NCBI RefSeq assembly: GCF_000235425.2 | Contig: NZ_KI912266.1 | Span: 5,714,166 to 5,778,165 of the forward strand | Length of the DNA: 64,000 bases | Origin: Pseudofrankia saprophytica | GTDB lineage: Bacteria; Actinomycetota; Actinomycetes; Frankiales; Frankiaceae | Direction of reading: 5' to 3' | In this document: piece after piece, positions 8,144 to 17,433 of the stretch | Position numbering within the stretch: position 1 is the stretch's first letter | How the letters are laid out: the number at the start of each line of letters is the position of its first letter | Notes under the pieces: generated by a model | Told to the model about the DNA's origin: nothing | Seen by the model: only the letters and a program-made list of their open reading frames with translations | Database searches by the model: none | Program-made: the position numbers and the translations under genes

Positions 8144-9333
8144 GGCAGCCGCAGGATCTGCTTGGCGATGGTGTCGAGCTGCATCTGCTGGGAACCTCCG
8201 TACACGGTCACGATGCGGGAGAACAGGTAGTCCTGACGACGCGTCGCGGTGTGCGCGTCCTGTGTCCCGACCGCGAGGTCCGGGTCGCTGGCCAGCGCCC
8301 AGTCGTTGACCGACTGCTCGCTCGCGGCCAGCAGGAGCTTCACGAAGGCGGCCTTGGGGCCGAGTGGTGCGCCGGTCGCGTGGGTGTGCAGGCCGAGGTG
8401 GCTGCTGGCTCGGACAGCGGCCAGGTCCAGCAGGGCGTCACCGAGGAGGCTGTCGGTCGCGGGCGTGCCGGCTTCGGCGGTGTCGAGCAGCTGGCGGTAG
8501 AGGAAGTTGTGCCGGAACCAGGCGAAGGTGCCCCGCTCGTGGGCGAGGATGTGCATGGCCACGCGCCAGCCGCCGCCGCGCTCGCCGACGATCCGGTCCG
8601 GCCCGACGGGGACGGCGTCGAAGGTGACCTCGGCGAGTTCGTCGGTGCCGTTCGCCTGCTCGATCGGGCGGACTTCGACGCCCGGTGAGCGCAGGTCCAC
8701 GGCGAACGCCGTGAGGCCCCGATGGCGGGACTCAGGAGTTCCGGTCCGCGCGAGGACCAGGCACCAGGTCGCGTACCGGGCCCAGCTGGTCCAGATCTTG
8801 CGGCCGGTGATGAGGTAGGAGCCGTCGGCGGCGACGGCACGAGTACGGAGGCTGGCGAGGTCCGAGCCCGCCTCCGGCTCGGAGAACCCCTGCGACCAGA
8901 GTGCCTCACCGCGCAGGAACCGTGGCAGCGTCCGCGCCACGAAGCCCTGGTCGCCCATGGCCACCAGGGTCGGAGCCAGGATCTCCAGGTGTTCGAACAG
9001 CGCCATGGCCGGGAGTCCGTGCCGGGCGAGCGCCTCCCACATCGCGGCCCGGTGCAGGATGCCACCGCCCAACCCGCCGACCTGCTCGGGCCACCCGTAG
9101 CGCGCCCAGCCCTCGTCGAACAGGGCGCGCATGAGCTCGGACGTCACCGCGACCCGCTCCGAGTACGCCGCGAGCGGGCGGGCCGCCGCCACCAGCTCGG
9201 CCGGGCGGGAGGCCAGCCACGCTTCGAAGGACGTCCCGTACGCATATACATCGTCACGGAGCGAACCGGTCTCGCTGCTGGCACTTGTCTGCGCCATGGG
9301 CGTCAACGTAGGAACATCAGAATCTCGAAACAC
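8140..9333 (-). CDS. Acyl-CoA dehydrogenase, flavin-segment subunit
   Basis: A protein of up to 397 residues with SEPEAGSDLASLRTR (FAD/substrate-binding), GRKIWTSWARYATW, and a C-terminal VYGGSQQMQLDTIAKQ that replaces the more usual GGTxEIxRN. It is the partner of the coupled 325-residue paralogue downstream. The frame opens with GTG at 9333, only 10 bases after the previous gene's stop; an ATG at 9297 (MAQTSASSE) is an alternative. Neither has a clear ribosome site, so the start is uncertain. Expected role: alpha,beta-dehydrogenation of an acyl-CoA with electron transfer to ETF. Confidence 0.87.
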   Translation of the reverse strand: MFRDSDVPTLTPMAQTSASSETGSLRDDVYAYGTSFEAWLASRPAELVAAARPLAAYSERVAVTSELMRALFDEGWARYGWPEQVGGLGGGILHRAAMWEALARHGLPAMALFEHLEILAPTLVAMGDQGFVARTLPRFLRGEALWSQGFSEPEAGSDLASLRTRAVAADGSYLITGRKIWTSWARYATWCLVLARTGTPESRHRGLTAFAVDLRSPGVEVRPIEQANGTDELAEVTFDAVPVGPDRIVGERGGGWRVAMHILAHERGTFAWFRHNFLYRQLLDTAEAGTPATDSLLGDALLDLAAVRASSHLGLHTHATGAPLGPKAAFVKLLLAASEQSVNDWALASDPDLAVGTQDAHTATRRQDYLFSRIVTVYGGSQQMQLDTIAKQILRLP

Positions 9334-9343
9334 CGGGGACTCG

Positions 9344-10624
9344 TCAGGGCCGCGACGCGGACGAGGGCGCCGTGCGTACCTCGCGGTAGGGAACGTTGCG
9401 GTCGAGAGCGGTCTCTCGTGGCATTCCCAGTACGCGCTCGCTGATGACGTTGCGCGCCATCTCGGTCGTACCGCCGCCGATCGAGCCGATCTGGCGGAGC
9501 AGATAGCTCATGCCTCGGCTTCCGAGCGCGTCTTCGTCGTCGTCGCTGGCCACCGCGGTCGGGCCGGCCAGGTCGAACGCGATGGTCGCCAGGCGGGCCG
9601 AGACGACCCCGTGCATCAGCCGCCCGACCGCCGCGAGCTGGTCCGATCCCTTTCCCGCCGCGGCGACCGCCTGCAGCCGGCGGTCCAGCTCGCGCATCGC
9701 CACGTTCAGGGTGTGTCCCTCGCCGATCAGGTCACGGGCACTCGGATCGGCCAGCCGGCCGGCCCGTTCCGCCAGCCGGACCAGGCTGACGCCGTTCTCG
9801 CCGTAGAAGCTCTCGCCGCCGCCGGTTCCGGCCGGACGGATGGTGTACGGCGACGAGGTGAACGAACGCTCGAAGAACAACCAGCGGGTGACCACGGTCC
9901 AGCCGTCGTCCACGCCGCCGACGCGGGCGCTGTCGGGAACCCGGACGTCGGTCAGGTACTCCTGGCAGAACTCCTTGTTCCCGTCGAGCATCTCGATGCG
10001 TGAGATCTCGATCCCCGGCTGGTGGATCGGCAACAGGAAGACGGTGAGCCCGCGGTGCTTGGGCACGTCCCAGTTGGTCCGGGCCAGGCACAGGCCCCAG
10101 TCCGACCACCACGCCCCGGTCGTCCAGATCTTGGAGCCGTTGATCACCCACTCGTCGCCCTCGCGCACGGCGCTCGTCTTCGCGCCCGCCACGTCCGACC
10201 CCGACCCCGGCTCGGACAGGAACTGCATCCACAGCTCCTCCCCCCGCAGGATCGCCGGGATGTGCTCTCGCTTCTGCTGTTCGGTCCCGAACTCGAGGAT
10301 GACCGCCGCGCACGGCGTCATCGTCGGCACCTGCAGCCGCGCCGGGAACCGGTATCCAGCGATCTCCTCGTTGAACGCCGCGGCATGGGCGGGTGTCAGG
10401 CCCAGCCCGCCGTACTGCCTCGGGAAACAGATGCCGGCGAGGCCTCCATCCCACAGCAGCCGCTGCAGCCGCCGCTCCTCGGCGACCTCGGCCAGCTCCT
10501 CCTCGTCCGGACGGACGGTCATCCGGCCGGTGGCATCCGGCTCGGCGCGCGGCATGTTCCGCGCGAGCCAGCCGCGTGCACGCGACCGGAAGTCCTCGAC
10601 CGACTCGGTCTCCTCGATGCTCAC
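9344..10624 (-). CDS. Acyl-CoA dehydrogenase, flavin-segment subunit
   Basis: A 426-residue acyl-CoA dehydrogenase with FLSEPGSGSDVAGAKTSA, WVINGSKIWTTGAWW and the C-terminal SIGGGTTEMARNVISERVLG. The start is the GTG at 10622-10624, which overlaps the stop of the upstream dehydrogenase in a GTGA arrangement; the longer open frame is ignored for that reason. It forms a coupled pair with the gene at 10621-11772. It should oxidise an acyl-CoA to the enoyl-CoA as the FAD-bearing half of a heteromeric enzyme; the pairing is inferred from gene arrangement and motif distribution. Confidence 0.88.
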   Translation of the reverse strand: MSIEETESVEDFRSRARGWLARNMPRAEPDATGRMTVRPDEEELAEVAEERRLQRLLWDGGLAGICFPRQYGGLGLTPAHAAAFNEEIAGYRFPARLQVPTMTPCAAVILEFGTEQQKREHIPAILRGEELWMQFLSEPGSGSDVAGAKTSAVREGDEWVINGSKIWTTGAWWSDWGLCLARTNWDVPKHRGLTVFLLPIHQPGIEISRIEMLDGNKEFCQEYLTDVRVPDSARVGGVDDGWTVVTRWLFFERSFTSSPYTIRPAGTGGGESFYGENGVSLVRLAERAGRLADPSARDLIGEGHTLNVAMRELDRRLQAVAAAGKGSDQLAAVGRLMHGVVSARLATIAFDLAGPTAVASDDDEDALGSRGMSYLLRQIGSIGGGTTEMARNVISERVLGMPRETALDRNVPYREVRTAPSSASRP

Positions 10625-11772
10625 GCCTCGACCTTTCGTGCGCCGCTCTTCGCTTCGACCAGGGAGGTGACGCGCAGCCGGTGCTCGCGGGGCGTGCCCA
10701 GCAGCGCGCTCGCCACCGCCACCCGGCGCAGGTACAGGTGCAGATCGTGCTCGAACGTCACGCCGATGCCGCCGTGTAGCTGGACGCAGTCCTGGCACAG
10801 CTCCGGGCCGTACTGCCCGATGTACGCCTTCGCCGCGCTGACCAGCTCCGCCGCCCGCTCGTCCTCGGCCCCCACCGCGGCCGCGGCCGCGTCCGCCACC
10901 GCATGGCTGGTCTCCAGCCACATCTTCAGATCCGCGAACCGGTGCTTCAGCGCCTGGTACGAGGCCAACGGCCGGCCGAACGAGTACCGGTCACCCGCCC
11001 AGGCCATCGTCAGCTCGAACGCCCGGTCCATCGCGCCGACCATCTCCGCTGTCTGGATCACCAGGGCCGTCCGCAACTGCCGCTCGACCTCCTCCGCCGC
11101 CGCCCCCGGCTTCCCGACGACGGCCGCCCCCGCAACCCGCACCTCACGGAACCCGACCCGGGCGAACCTGCGAGACGTGTCCAGGGTCTTCAACGGGGTG
11201 ACCGTGACACCGGCGCTGTCGGCCGGCACGAGCAGCTGCGTCAGCCCGTCGCCGGTCCTCGCCGTGACCAGGAACAGCTGTGCCTCGGCGCCGTGCTCGA
11301 CCGGCGCCTTCTCGCCCGAAAGCACCCAGTCCGCACCCGAGGCCACAGCCGTCGCGGTGACCTCACCCAACCGGTCATGAGGGACCGGCTCACTCAGACA
11401 CCACGCCCCGACCGCGTCACCGGCGCAGATCCGGTCCAATGCCTGCTCGGCCGCCTCGCCGCCCGCCCGGGACAGCGCGCCGGCGACCACGTTCGCCCCC
11501 AGCAACGGCCCGGGCGCCGCATGACGCCCGAACTCGTACGCCACCAACGCCAGATCGACCAGGCCCACGCCGCTCACGCTTCCGCCGCCATGCTCCTCGG
11601 CGACCAGCAGCGAGGTCCATCCCAGCTCGACCCCGGCCTTCCAGTACTCCGGTCGGTATCCCCGCTGGTCGTGCCGAAGCTCGCGCAGGACATCCCCGGG
11701 AACGGTGTCCCGCAGGAACCTGCGCGTCGTGCTGACCAGAAGCTCCTGCTCCGCGGCCAGTCCTACCTTCAT
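10621..11772 (-). CDS. Acyl-CoA dehydrogenase, partner-type subunit
   Basis: A 383-residue acyl-CoA dehydrogenase paralogue. In place of the SEPxxGSD loop it has SEPVPHDRLGE, while the C-terminus carries QDCVQLHGGIGVTFEHDLHLY, the signature of the second subunit in FadE pairs. The ATG at 11772 follows GGAGGATCTG, so that start is firm. Four dehydrogenase genes run leftward from here with overlaps or 10-bp gaps down to 7166, clearly one operon. Confidence 0.88.
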   Translation of the reverse strand: MKVGLAAEQELLVSTTRRFLRDTVPGDVLRELRHDQRGYRPEYWKAGVELGWTSLLVAEEHGGGSVSGVGLVDLALVAYEFGRHAAPGPLLGANVVAGALSRAGGEAAEQALDRICAGDAVGAWCLSEPVPHDRLGEVTATAVASGADWVLSGEKAPVEHGAEAQLFLVTARTGDGLTQLLVPADSAGVTVTPLKTLDTSRRFARVGFREVRVAGAAVVGKPGAAAEEVERQLRTALVIQTAEMVGAMDRAFELTMAWAGDRYSFGRPLASYQALKHRFADLKMWLETSHAVADAAAAAVGAEDERAAELVSAAKAYIGQYGPELCQDCVQLHGGIGVTFEHDLHLYLRRVAVASALLGTPREHRLRVTSLVEAKSGARKVEA

Positions 11773-11878
11773 CAGATCCTCCACTCGGCCGGATCCCACC
11801 GGCCCCAGTCCCCGCGCGTACCGCCAAACCGTCTCCGGTCCGGGCCGGCGTGGTGTCGTCCCGCCGTTTCCGGCCGGT

Positions 11879-13063
11879 TCAGCCGAGCGAGATCCCCAGT
11901 GCCTCGAGCGCGTTCTCCCGCGCGATCCGTCGGACGTCCTCGTCCGGCAGGCCAGCGAGCGACTCGGTCACGAAGTCGGCCGGTGCGCGGGTGCCCTCGG
12001 CATGCGGCCAGTCCGAACCGAGCAGTAGCCGGTCGACGCGCACGTCGGCGACGAGCTCGTCGATGTGGTCCTCCCAGAACGGCGTGATCCACACATGTTC
12101 ACCGAAGACCTCCCGCGGGTGGTCGCGGAAGTAGCCCGGGTTGCGGTTGGCGGCGTCGTCGAGGCGGTGCAGCAGCTCCGGAACCCAGGACGCGCCATTC
12201 TCGACGCTCGCGAACCGCAGGGTGGGGAAACGGTCGAAGACCTTGTGGCACACCGCGGCGGCATAGAAGTCGCTGACCGCCCGGCCCTTGGTCACGATGC
12301 CGCGCAGCGGAGAGCGGAACAGCGAGTTCTCCTCGCCGCCCGGCTCCCACATCTGGACCAGGGCGTCGTAGCCGTCGAGCCCGGCGTGCGTCGCCACGGG
12401 AATGCCAGCCTCGGCGGCGAGCCCCCAGAACGGGTCGTAGGCCGGGTCGAAGGGCGAGCGGAAGCCACCGGGCACCGGCACCGGCGCGTTGCGGACGTTC
12501 ACGGCCACGGCCCCGGCCTCGACCACGCGCCTCAGCTCCCCGGTGGCGGCCGCCGGGTCGAGCAGGGGGATGCACGGCACGGCGAACAGCCGGTCCTCGT
12601 AGCGGAAGCCCCAGTCGTCGTCGAGCCACCGGTTGAACGCCTCGAAGACCTTGGCGCAGGCCTCCGGATCGTGCCTGAGCGCGTCCTCGACGCCGACGCC
12701 GAGCGTCGGGAACAGCAGCGTGCCGGCCAGCCCCTGCTCGTCCATCACCTGGAGGCGGGCCTTGCGGTCGCGGTACTCCGGCCGCAGCGGCTCCAGCTCA
12801 CCGAACGCGTCCCTGATCTGCTGCCGGCGCGGGTTACCCCGGTACCAGTCGTAGAGAGCTCCGGGCTTGGCGACGGGATTGAACGTCGGGTTCGCGATGT
12901 AGTTGTTGATCTTTCCATTGATCAGGATCCGCCGCTGCCCGTCCACGCCCGCCCACCGGACGCCCCGGTTGCGCAGCGCCCGGTCCTGGTACCGCGTGAA
13001 CGCGTCTTCCGCTTCGTAGTAGTGGTTGTCGAAGTCGAAGATCCACGGAGCTGCCTGGTTCAT
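11879..13063 (-). CDS. Amidohydrolase_2 (ACMSD-like) family protein
   Basis: A 394-residue TIM-barrel hydrolase/decarboxylase-like protein. The N-terminal metal segment appears as FDFDNHYYEAEDAF, with AGIPVATHAG in the middle and LLLGSDWPHAEGT near the end holding the metal-binding Asp. Family members hydrolyse or decarboxylate cyclic substrates with one bound metal. The first-strand motif is DNHYYE rather than the common DxHxH, a variant shared with the paralogue at 18933. GAGAGG precedes the ATG at 13063. It is divergent from the next dehydrogenase pair, with TYRA element 5 between them. Confidence 0.85.
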   Translation of the reverse strand: MNQAAPWIFDFDNHYYEAEDAFTRYQDRALRNRGVRWAGVDGQRRILINGKINNYIANPTFNPVAKPGALYDWYRGNPRRQQIRDAFGELEPLRPEYRDRKARLQVMDEQGLAGTLLFPTLGVGVEDALRHDPEACAKVFEAFNRWLDDDWGFRYEDRLFAVPCIPLLDPAAATGELRRVVEAGAVAVNVRNAPVPVPGGFRSPFDPAYDPFWGLAAEAGIPVATHAGLDGYDALVQMWEPGGEENSLFRSPLRGIVTKGRAVSDFYAAAVCHKVFDRFPTLRFASVENGASWVPELLHRLDDAANRNPGYFRDHPREVFGEHVWITPFWEDHIDELVADVRVDRLLLGSDWPHAEGTRAPADFVTESLAGLPDEDVRRIARENALEALGISLG

Positions 13064-13133
13064 CCCGGTCGGCCTCTCGTCCACGGTCGATCATCGGGCG
13101 CGCGGCTTGACGCCGGGCCCGGCGTCGCCAGAA

Positions 13134-13158
13134 TATCGAAGTCGATACCAATGTCGAG
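13134..13158. promoter_or_regulatory. TYRA-NN repeat element 5
   Basis: Reads TCGA, TCGA, CCAA, TCGA with two-base spacers; one unit has decayed. It lies in the divergent interval between the leftward amidohydrolase (start 13063) and the rightward dehydrogenase pair, so it could control both directions. Confidence 0.6.
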
Positions 13159-13187
13159 GTTCCTGGGTACCGAAAGTCGAGGCCGCT

Positions 13188-14204
13188 CTGTCCACCACGA
13201 CAGCTCCTGACGAGCTTCACCAGCTACGGGAGGCCGTGCGCGGGACGCTCGGTACCGACCGGCAAGATCTTCCATCCGCCGTCGCCACCGAGTGGCGCCT
13301 GGCGTGGCCGGCGATGGCGGAGCTCGGCGTGCCGGGCCTGTGCGTGCCCGAGCCGCTGGGCGGCTTCGGGCTGCGGGTCGACGCGGCGGTGATGACCGCG
13401 ATGGAACTCGGCGCGGCGCTGCACGCAAGCCCGTATGCGGGGCTGACCGCGAGCGCCCACGCACTGGCCCAGATCACCGACGACCCCGTCGTCGACGAAC
13501 TTCTCGGTGGCATCCTCGCCGGCGAACGGGTCTGCGCGTTCGGACACCTCGGCGCGGACGGCCGGCTCGCCCGGCTGGTCGACGGCTTGCCAGGATCGGA
13601 TGCCCTGCTGCTGGAACAGCCAGGAAACGGCCTGGTGCTGTTCGTCGATCCGAGCAGCTGGACGGTCGACACCGCGCCTCATCACTTCGACGTCTCCAGG
13701 ACCTGCGCCGATGTCACCGTGGACGCGCGCGGCGGCCACCGGCTCACGGCCCCCGGCCACGCCGTGGCCCTGTACGAGCTGCTCCTCGCCGCGGACGCCG
13801 TCGGCTGCGCGCGCCGGATGCTCGACCGCGCCGTCACCTACGCCGGCCAGCGCCAGGCGTTCGGCCGGCCGATCGGCGCCTTCCAGGCGGTACAGCACCG
13901 TCTCGCCGACCACGCGGTACGGGTGCGGGGCATGACACTCGTGGTCCGTGAGGCGGCCAGGTTGTTCGGCGCCGATCCCGTCCGCCTGCGGCGTGCCGCC
14001 GCGTCGGCGTCGCTGAGCGCGAGTTCCGGCGCGCCGCTCATCCTGCACGACCTGCTCCAGCTCACCGGCGCGATCGGCTTCACCTGGGAGTACGGGCTGC
14101 ACTTCTACGACCGCCGAGCCCATCAGGACGCCCGGTTGGCCGCCAACCCCCGGGCGGCCCGGCGGTCGCTCGCGGACCTCGAGGGATGGACCCATGCGCG
14201 CTGA
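13188..14204 (+). CDS. Acyl-CoA dehydrogenase, partner-type subunit (start uncertain)
   Basis: About 338 residues. The C-terminal QLTGAIGFTWEYGLHFYDRR marks it as the subunit type that lacks the SEPxxGSD loop; YAGQRQAFGRPIGAFQAVQHR is also clear. No ATG, GTG or TTG lies close to the expected N-terminus in this frame. A CTG at 13188 (LSTTTAPDELHQLREAV) preceded by GAGG is the best-placed candidate; the in-frame GTG at about 13231 would clip the first helix. It overlaps the next gene by 11 bp, so the two are coupled. Confidence 0.8.
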   Translation: MSTTTAPDELHQLREAVRGTLGTDRQDLPSAVATEWRLAWPAMAELGVPGLCVPEPLGGFGLRVDAAVMTAMELGAALHASPYAGLTASAHALAQITDDPVVDELLGGILAGERVCAFGHLGADGRLARLVDGLPGSDALLLEQPGNGLVLFVDPSSWTVDTAPHHFDVSRTCADVTVDARGGHRLTAPGHAVALYELLLAADAVGCARRMLDRAVTYAGQRQAFGRPIGAFQAVQHRLADHAVRVRGMTLVVREAARLFGADPVRLRRAAASASLSASSGAPLILHDLLQLTGAIGFTWEYGLHFYDRRAHQDARLAANPRAARRSLADLEGWTHAR

Positions 14205-15360
14205 TGTCGAGGCCTACCGGGAACAGGTCCGGTCCTTCATCGCCGAACACGGCGTACCCATGCAGGGAGAAGGCGTTCGGGTCCCCCGGAACCAGGACGA
14301 GGAGAAGGCGATCCGGGCCTGGTTGCGGGCGCTCTACGAGGCCGGGCACCTGGGCGGGGGCTGGCCGCGGGAGTGGGGCGGCCGGGCCGACCACCTCGCC
14401 GCCCACGACCTCGTCCTGATGGAGGAGCTCATCCGCGGCGACGCGTATCGCCCGCTGGACCAGGTGATGTTGGCAAGCCACGCGATCATCGGGTTCGGCT
14501 CCGACACCCAGAAGAGCGAGCTGCTCCCCCGCATCCGCGCCGGCGAGCACATCTGGTGCCAGCTGTTCAGCGAGCCCGGCGCGGGCAGCGACCTGGCGTC
14601 GTTGCGCACCCGCGCCGAACCGGACGGCGAGGAGTTCGTCGTGACCGGCCAGAAGATCTGGAGCACCGACGCGCAATGGGCCGACATGGGGATGCTGCTG
14701 GCCCGCACGGACCCCACGGTCGACCGCCATGCCGGGATCACCGCGTTCGTCGTCCCGATGGACCTTCCCGGCATGGAGATCCGACCCATCCGCGAGATGA
14801 CCGGTTACGCGGAGTTCTGCGAGGTGTTCCTCGACGGGGTGCGCCTCGGCCGCGAGCACGTCCTCGGCGAGGTGAACGGCGGGTGGAAGGTGGTGACGTC
14901 GGGGCTGGCCTCCGAGCGCGCCTTCGTCGGAGCCAACGCCGTACAGCTCGAGCGCATGTTCGCCGACCTGGTCTCGCTCGCCGCGGCCGCCCGGCTGGCC
15001 GACGGCACGACCGCGCTGGAGCACGAGGATGTCCAGGCACGGATCGCGGACGCCCTCACCCGCGTCGAGGAGGTCACGCTCATCGTCCGCGACACCGTCG
15101 ACCGGATACTGGCGGGCGACGAGCACCCCAGCGACGGCCCCGTCGCCAAGCTCGCCTACACCGAGACCAACGTCGCGCTGTGCGACCTCGCGATGGAACT
15201 GATCTCCTCCTCCGTCTCGATCGACGATGCCGACGTCGAGGTCGCGAGACGATGGCACCACAACTACCTCTGGGGGCGAGCCCTGACCATCTCGGGCGGC
15301 GCCTCGGAGATCATGCGAGGGCTCATCGGCCGCCAGCTCCTCGGCCTACCGCGGTCGTGA
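14194..15360 (+). CDS. Acyl-CoA dehydrogenase, flavin-segment subunit
   Basis: A 388-residue acyl-CoA dehydrogenase with LFSEPGAGSDLASLRTRA, FVVTGQKIWSTDAQWADMG and C-terminal SGGASEIMRGLIGRQLLGLP. It starts at the ATG at 14194, inside the end of the preceding partner-type dehydrogenase, and so forms the third adjacent unlike pair in this region. It is followed after about 120 bp by an AMP-dependent CoA ligase on the same strand, which could supply its acyl-CoA substrate. Confidence 0.9.
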   Translation: MRADVEAYREQVRSFIAEHGVPMQGEGVRVPRNQDEEKAIRAWLRALYEAGHLGGGWPREWGGRADHLAAHDLVLMEELIRGDAYRPLDQVMLASHAIIGFGSDTQKSELLPRIRAGEHIWCQLFSEPGAGSDLASLRTRAEPDGEEFVVTGQKIWSTDAQWADMGMLLARTDPTVDRHAGITAFVVPMDLPGMEIRPIREMTGYAEFCEVFLDGVRLGREHVLGEVNGGWKVVTSGLASERAFVGANAVQLERMFADLVSLAAAARLADGTTALEHEDVQARIADALTRVEEVTLIVRDTVDRILAGDEHPSDGPVAKLAYTETNVALCDLAMELISSSVSIDDADVEVARRWHHNYLWGRALTISGGASEIMRGLIGRQLLGLPRS

Positions 15361-15480
15361 CAAGCCTGGCCACCTCGAGGCTGCCAGGACCACCGGCGGG
15401 AAGCCCTGAGCGCGCGGGTGCCGCACGACGATGTCGGCCACAGCCTGGCGACGCCGCGAGTTGAACGGAGGAACTGACAG

Positions 15481-17094
15481 ATGGACGCCACAACCGGACG
15501 GGCTTCGGCGCCTGTCCCCGACAGCTTTCCTCGCGCGGCCTCCGAACGCGTCCTGCGGCATCGGGCGGACGGTCTCTGGGACAACCGTGTCCTCACGGAT
15601 GGGATCGAGGCCGCGGCCGAACGCCGTCCCCACGCGGCGGCGCTGGTGGATGGTGAAGGGCAGCTCTCCTGGGCGCAGCTGGCCTCGGAGATCGTCCAGG
15701 GGGTCGCCACGCTCGGCACACGAGACATCGGCGCGGGCGACGGCGTCATCCTGATCAGCGGTAACACCAGGCATGGCGTGATCGCCTACCACGCCCTCCT
15801 GCGCATCGGCGCGACGGTCGCGGTGCTCGACCGCCGGTGTGGCGTCGCCGACGTCCGGGACGCGCTCGGCGTCCTGCCGGCACGGCGACGGGTGATCGTT
15901 TCCTCGGAGGAGGCCGGACGTCTGGAGAACGGGCTGGTCGCCGTCGACACCACGCCGTTGGAAATCTTTGGTGGCGAACCGCGTCCAGCAGTGCTTCCGG
16001 CGGCGCCATCGACGCCGAGGGCCGAGCCAGACCGCGACCGCGCTGCGGTGATCCTGTTCAGCTCGGGCACCACTGGACGCCCGAAGGGCGTCGCTCATTC
16101 GCTGAACACGCTGACCGCCGGCGCCAGCAACATGGCCCGCATCACCGCCGCCGACGAGCGCACGGTGGCGTTCCTCGTCAGCCCGCTGACCAGCATCACC
16201 GGCCTGATGCAGGTCCACCTGGCCGCCGACCAGCACGCGACGCTGGCGCTCGAGGACCGCTTCGAGCCGCGGGGAACGCTGCGGAGGATGGCGGCTGTGG
16301 GCGCGACCTTGCTGGGCGGCGCGCCCGTCATCGCCGAACGCCTGCTGCGCGCCGCCAGCGACGGCGCGAACGGCGGCGTCACCCTCCGGACCCTCGCGCT
16401 CGGCGGCGCGATGCTGCCGCGCCCGCTGCTGGAGCTCGCGACCGACGCGTTCGGCATCGAGATCGCCCGGGTCTACGGCTCGTCCGAGGCACCCAACTTC
16501 TCGGGCAGCCTGGCCACGGACGACCGCGAGCGACGGCTGTCCGATGACGGTGCGCTCATGCCTGGCAGCGAGCTGCGGATCGGCTCCACGCGCCATCAGC
16601 GGGAGGGGCTGCTGCGCGGGCCTAGCCTTTTCCTCGGCTACCTCGACGCAGCGGACGACAGTTCCGCCTTCGAAGACGGCTGGTACCGAAGTGGTGACCA
16701 GATCGAAGCCCATCGGGGCAGGCTGACCGTCGTCGGCCGGCTCAAGGAGGTCGTCAACCGCAACGGCCTGAAGATCTCGCTGACCGAGATCGACGCCGCG
16801 CTGGCGGCGCTTCCAGGCGTCGAGGAGTACGCCTCCTTCGCCATGCCCGACCCGGACACCGGCGAGCGACTGGCGGTGGCCGTGCTGGAAGCCGATGACA
16901 CCGCGGTCACCCTCGACGACGTCGTCGCGCACCTGCTCTCGTGGGGAATCGCCAAACGCAAGCTGCCCGAGCAACTGGCCCGCTGGGACGGACCACTCCC
17001 CCGGACCGCCTCCGGAAAGGTCATCCGTTCGCGACTGGTCATGGAGTCCCCGGCCAAGACCAACGACCTGGCTGCCCGCCTACGCCGCGCGTAA
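15481..17094 (+). CDS. AMP-dependent acyl-CoA synthetase/ligase
   Basis: A 537-residue member of the adenylate-forming superfamily. The phosphate-binding loop FSSGTTGRPKG is at about residue 187, YGSSEAPNFSG is the A5 motif, DGWYRSGDQIEA the A7 motif, and the catalytic lysine is in PRTASGKVIRS near the C-terminus. It should activate a carboxylic acid to acyl-AMP and then to the CoA thioester. GGAGG nine bases before the ATG at 15481 fixes the start. The substrate cannot be read. Confidence 0.9.
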   Translation: MDATTGRASAPVPDSFPRAASERVLRHRADGLWDNRVLTDGIEAAAERRPHAAALVDGEGQLSWAQLASEIVQGVATLGTRDIGAGDGVILISGNTRHGVIAYHALLRIGATVAVLDRRCGVADVRDALGVLPARRRVIVSSEEAGRLENGLVAVDTTPLEIFGGEPRPAVLPAAPSTPRAEPDRDRAAVILFSSGTTGRPKGVAHSLNTLTAGASNMARITAADERTVAFLVSPLTSITGLMQVHLAADQHATLALEDRFEPRGTLRRMAAVGATLLGGAPVIAERLLRAASDGANGGVTLRTLALGGAMLPRPLLELATDAFGIEIARVYGSSEAPNFSGSLATDDRERRLSDDGALMPGSELRIGSTRHQREGLLRGPSLFLGYLDAADDSSAFEDGWYRSGDQIEAHRGRLTVVGRLKEVVNRNGLKISLTEIDAALAALPGVEEYASFAMPDPDTGERLAVAVLEADDTAVTLDDVVAHLLSWGIAKRKLPEQLARWDGPLPRTASGKVIRSRLVMESPAKTNDLAARLRRA

Positions 17095-17283
17095 ACAGCC
17101 CGGAGGCGGACGAGATAGCGGTCCGGAGCCGGCAACCGAAGGTCATGGCGGCGATCCTGGTCGCCGCGGTGACGGTCTGCGGCGGCGGACGGGCCCGGGC
17201 CTGGGCACGCGACCAGAGATCCACACTGACGCGGGATCGCCACCACCTACGGGCGATCATGTGGAGTCGCTTGCGCGGGACTC

Positions 17284-17310
17284 TATGTTGACGTCAACCT
17301 CGACTTCGAG
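17284..17310. promoter_or_regulatory. TYRA-NN repeat element 6
   Basis: Reads TTGA, TCAA, TCGA, TCGA with two-base spacers, preceded by CTCTATG exactly as in element 4. It lies 124 bp upstream of the CoA ligase start at 17434. The rest of the 17095-17283 gap shows no supported gene. Confidence 0.65.
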
Positions 17311-17433
17311 AACGATGACTCGCGACGTCCCGAGCCGAGCGGGCAGCGGCGCCTTCGCCGTCGAGGAGCCGGTCAAGCCGCGCCTCGATCCCGTGAGCGC
17401 GACCTTCGCTGGAACCGGATAGGAGACAACCTC

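Noticed and set aside
13151-13210. Short ATG frame of 19 codons just before the dehydrogenase at 13188
   Set aside because: It could be a leader peptide, but there is no ribosome site and it overlaps TYRA element 5; nothing supports translation.
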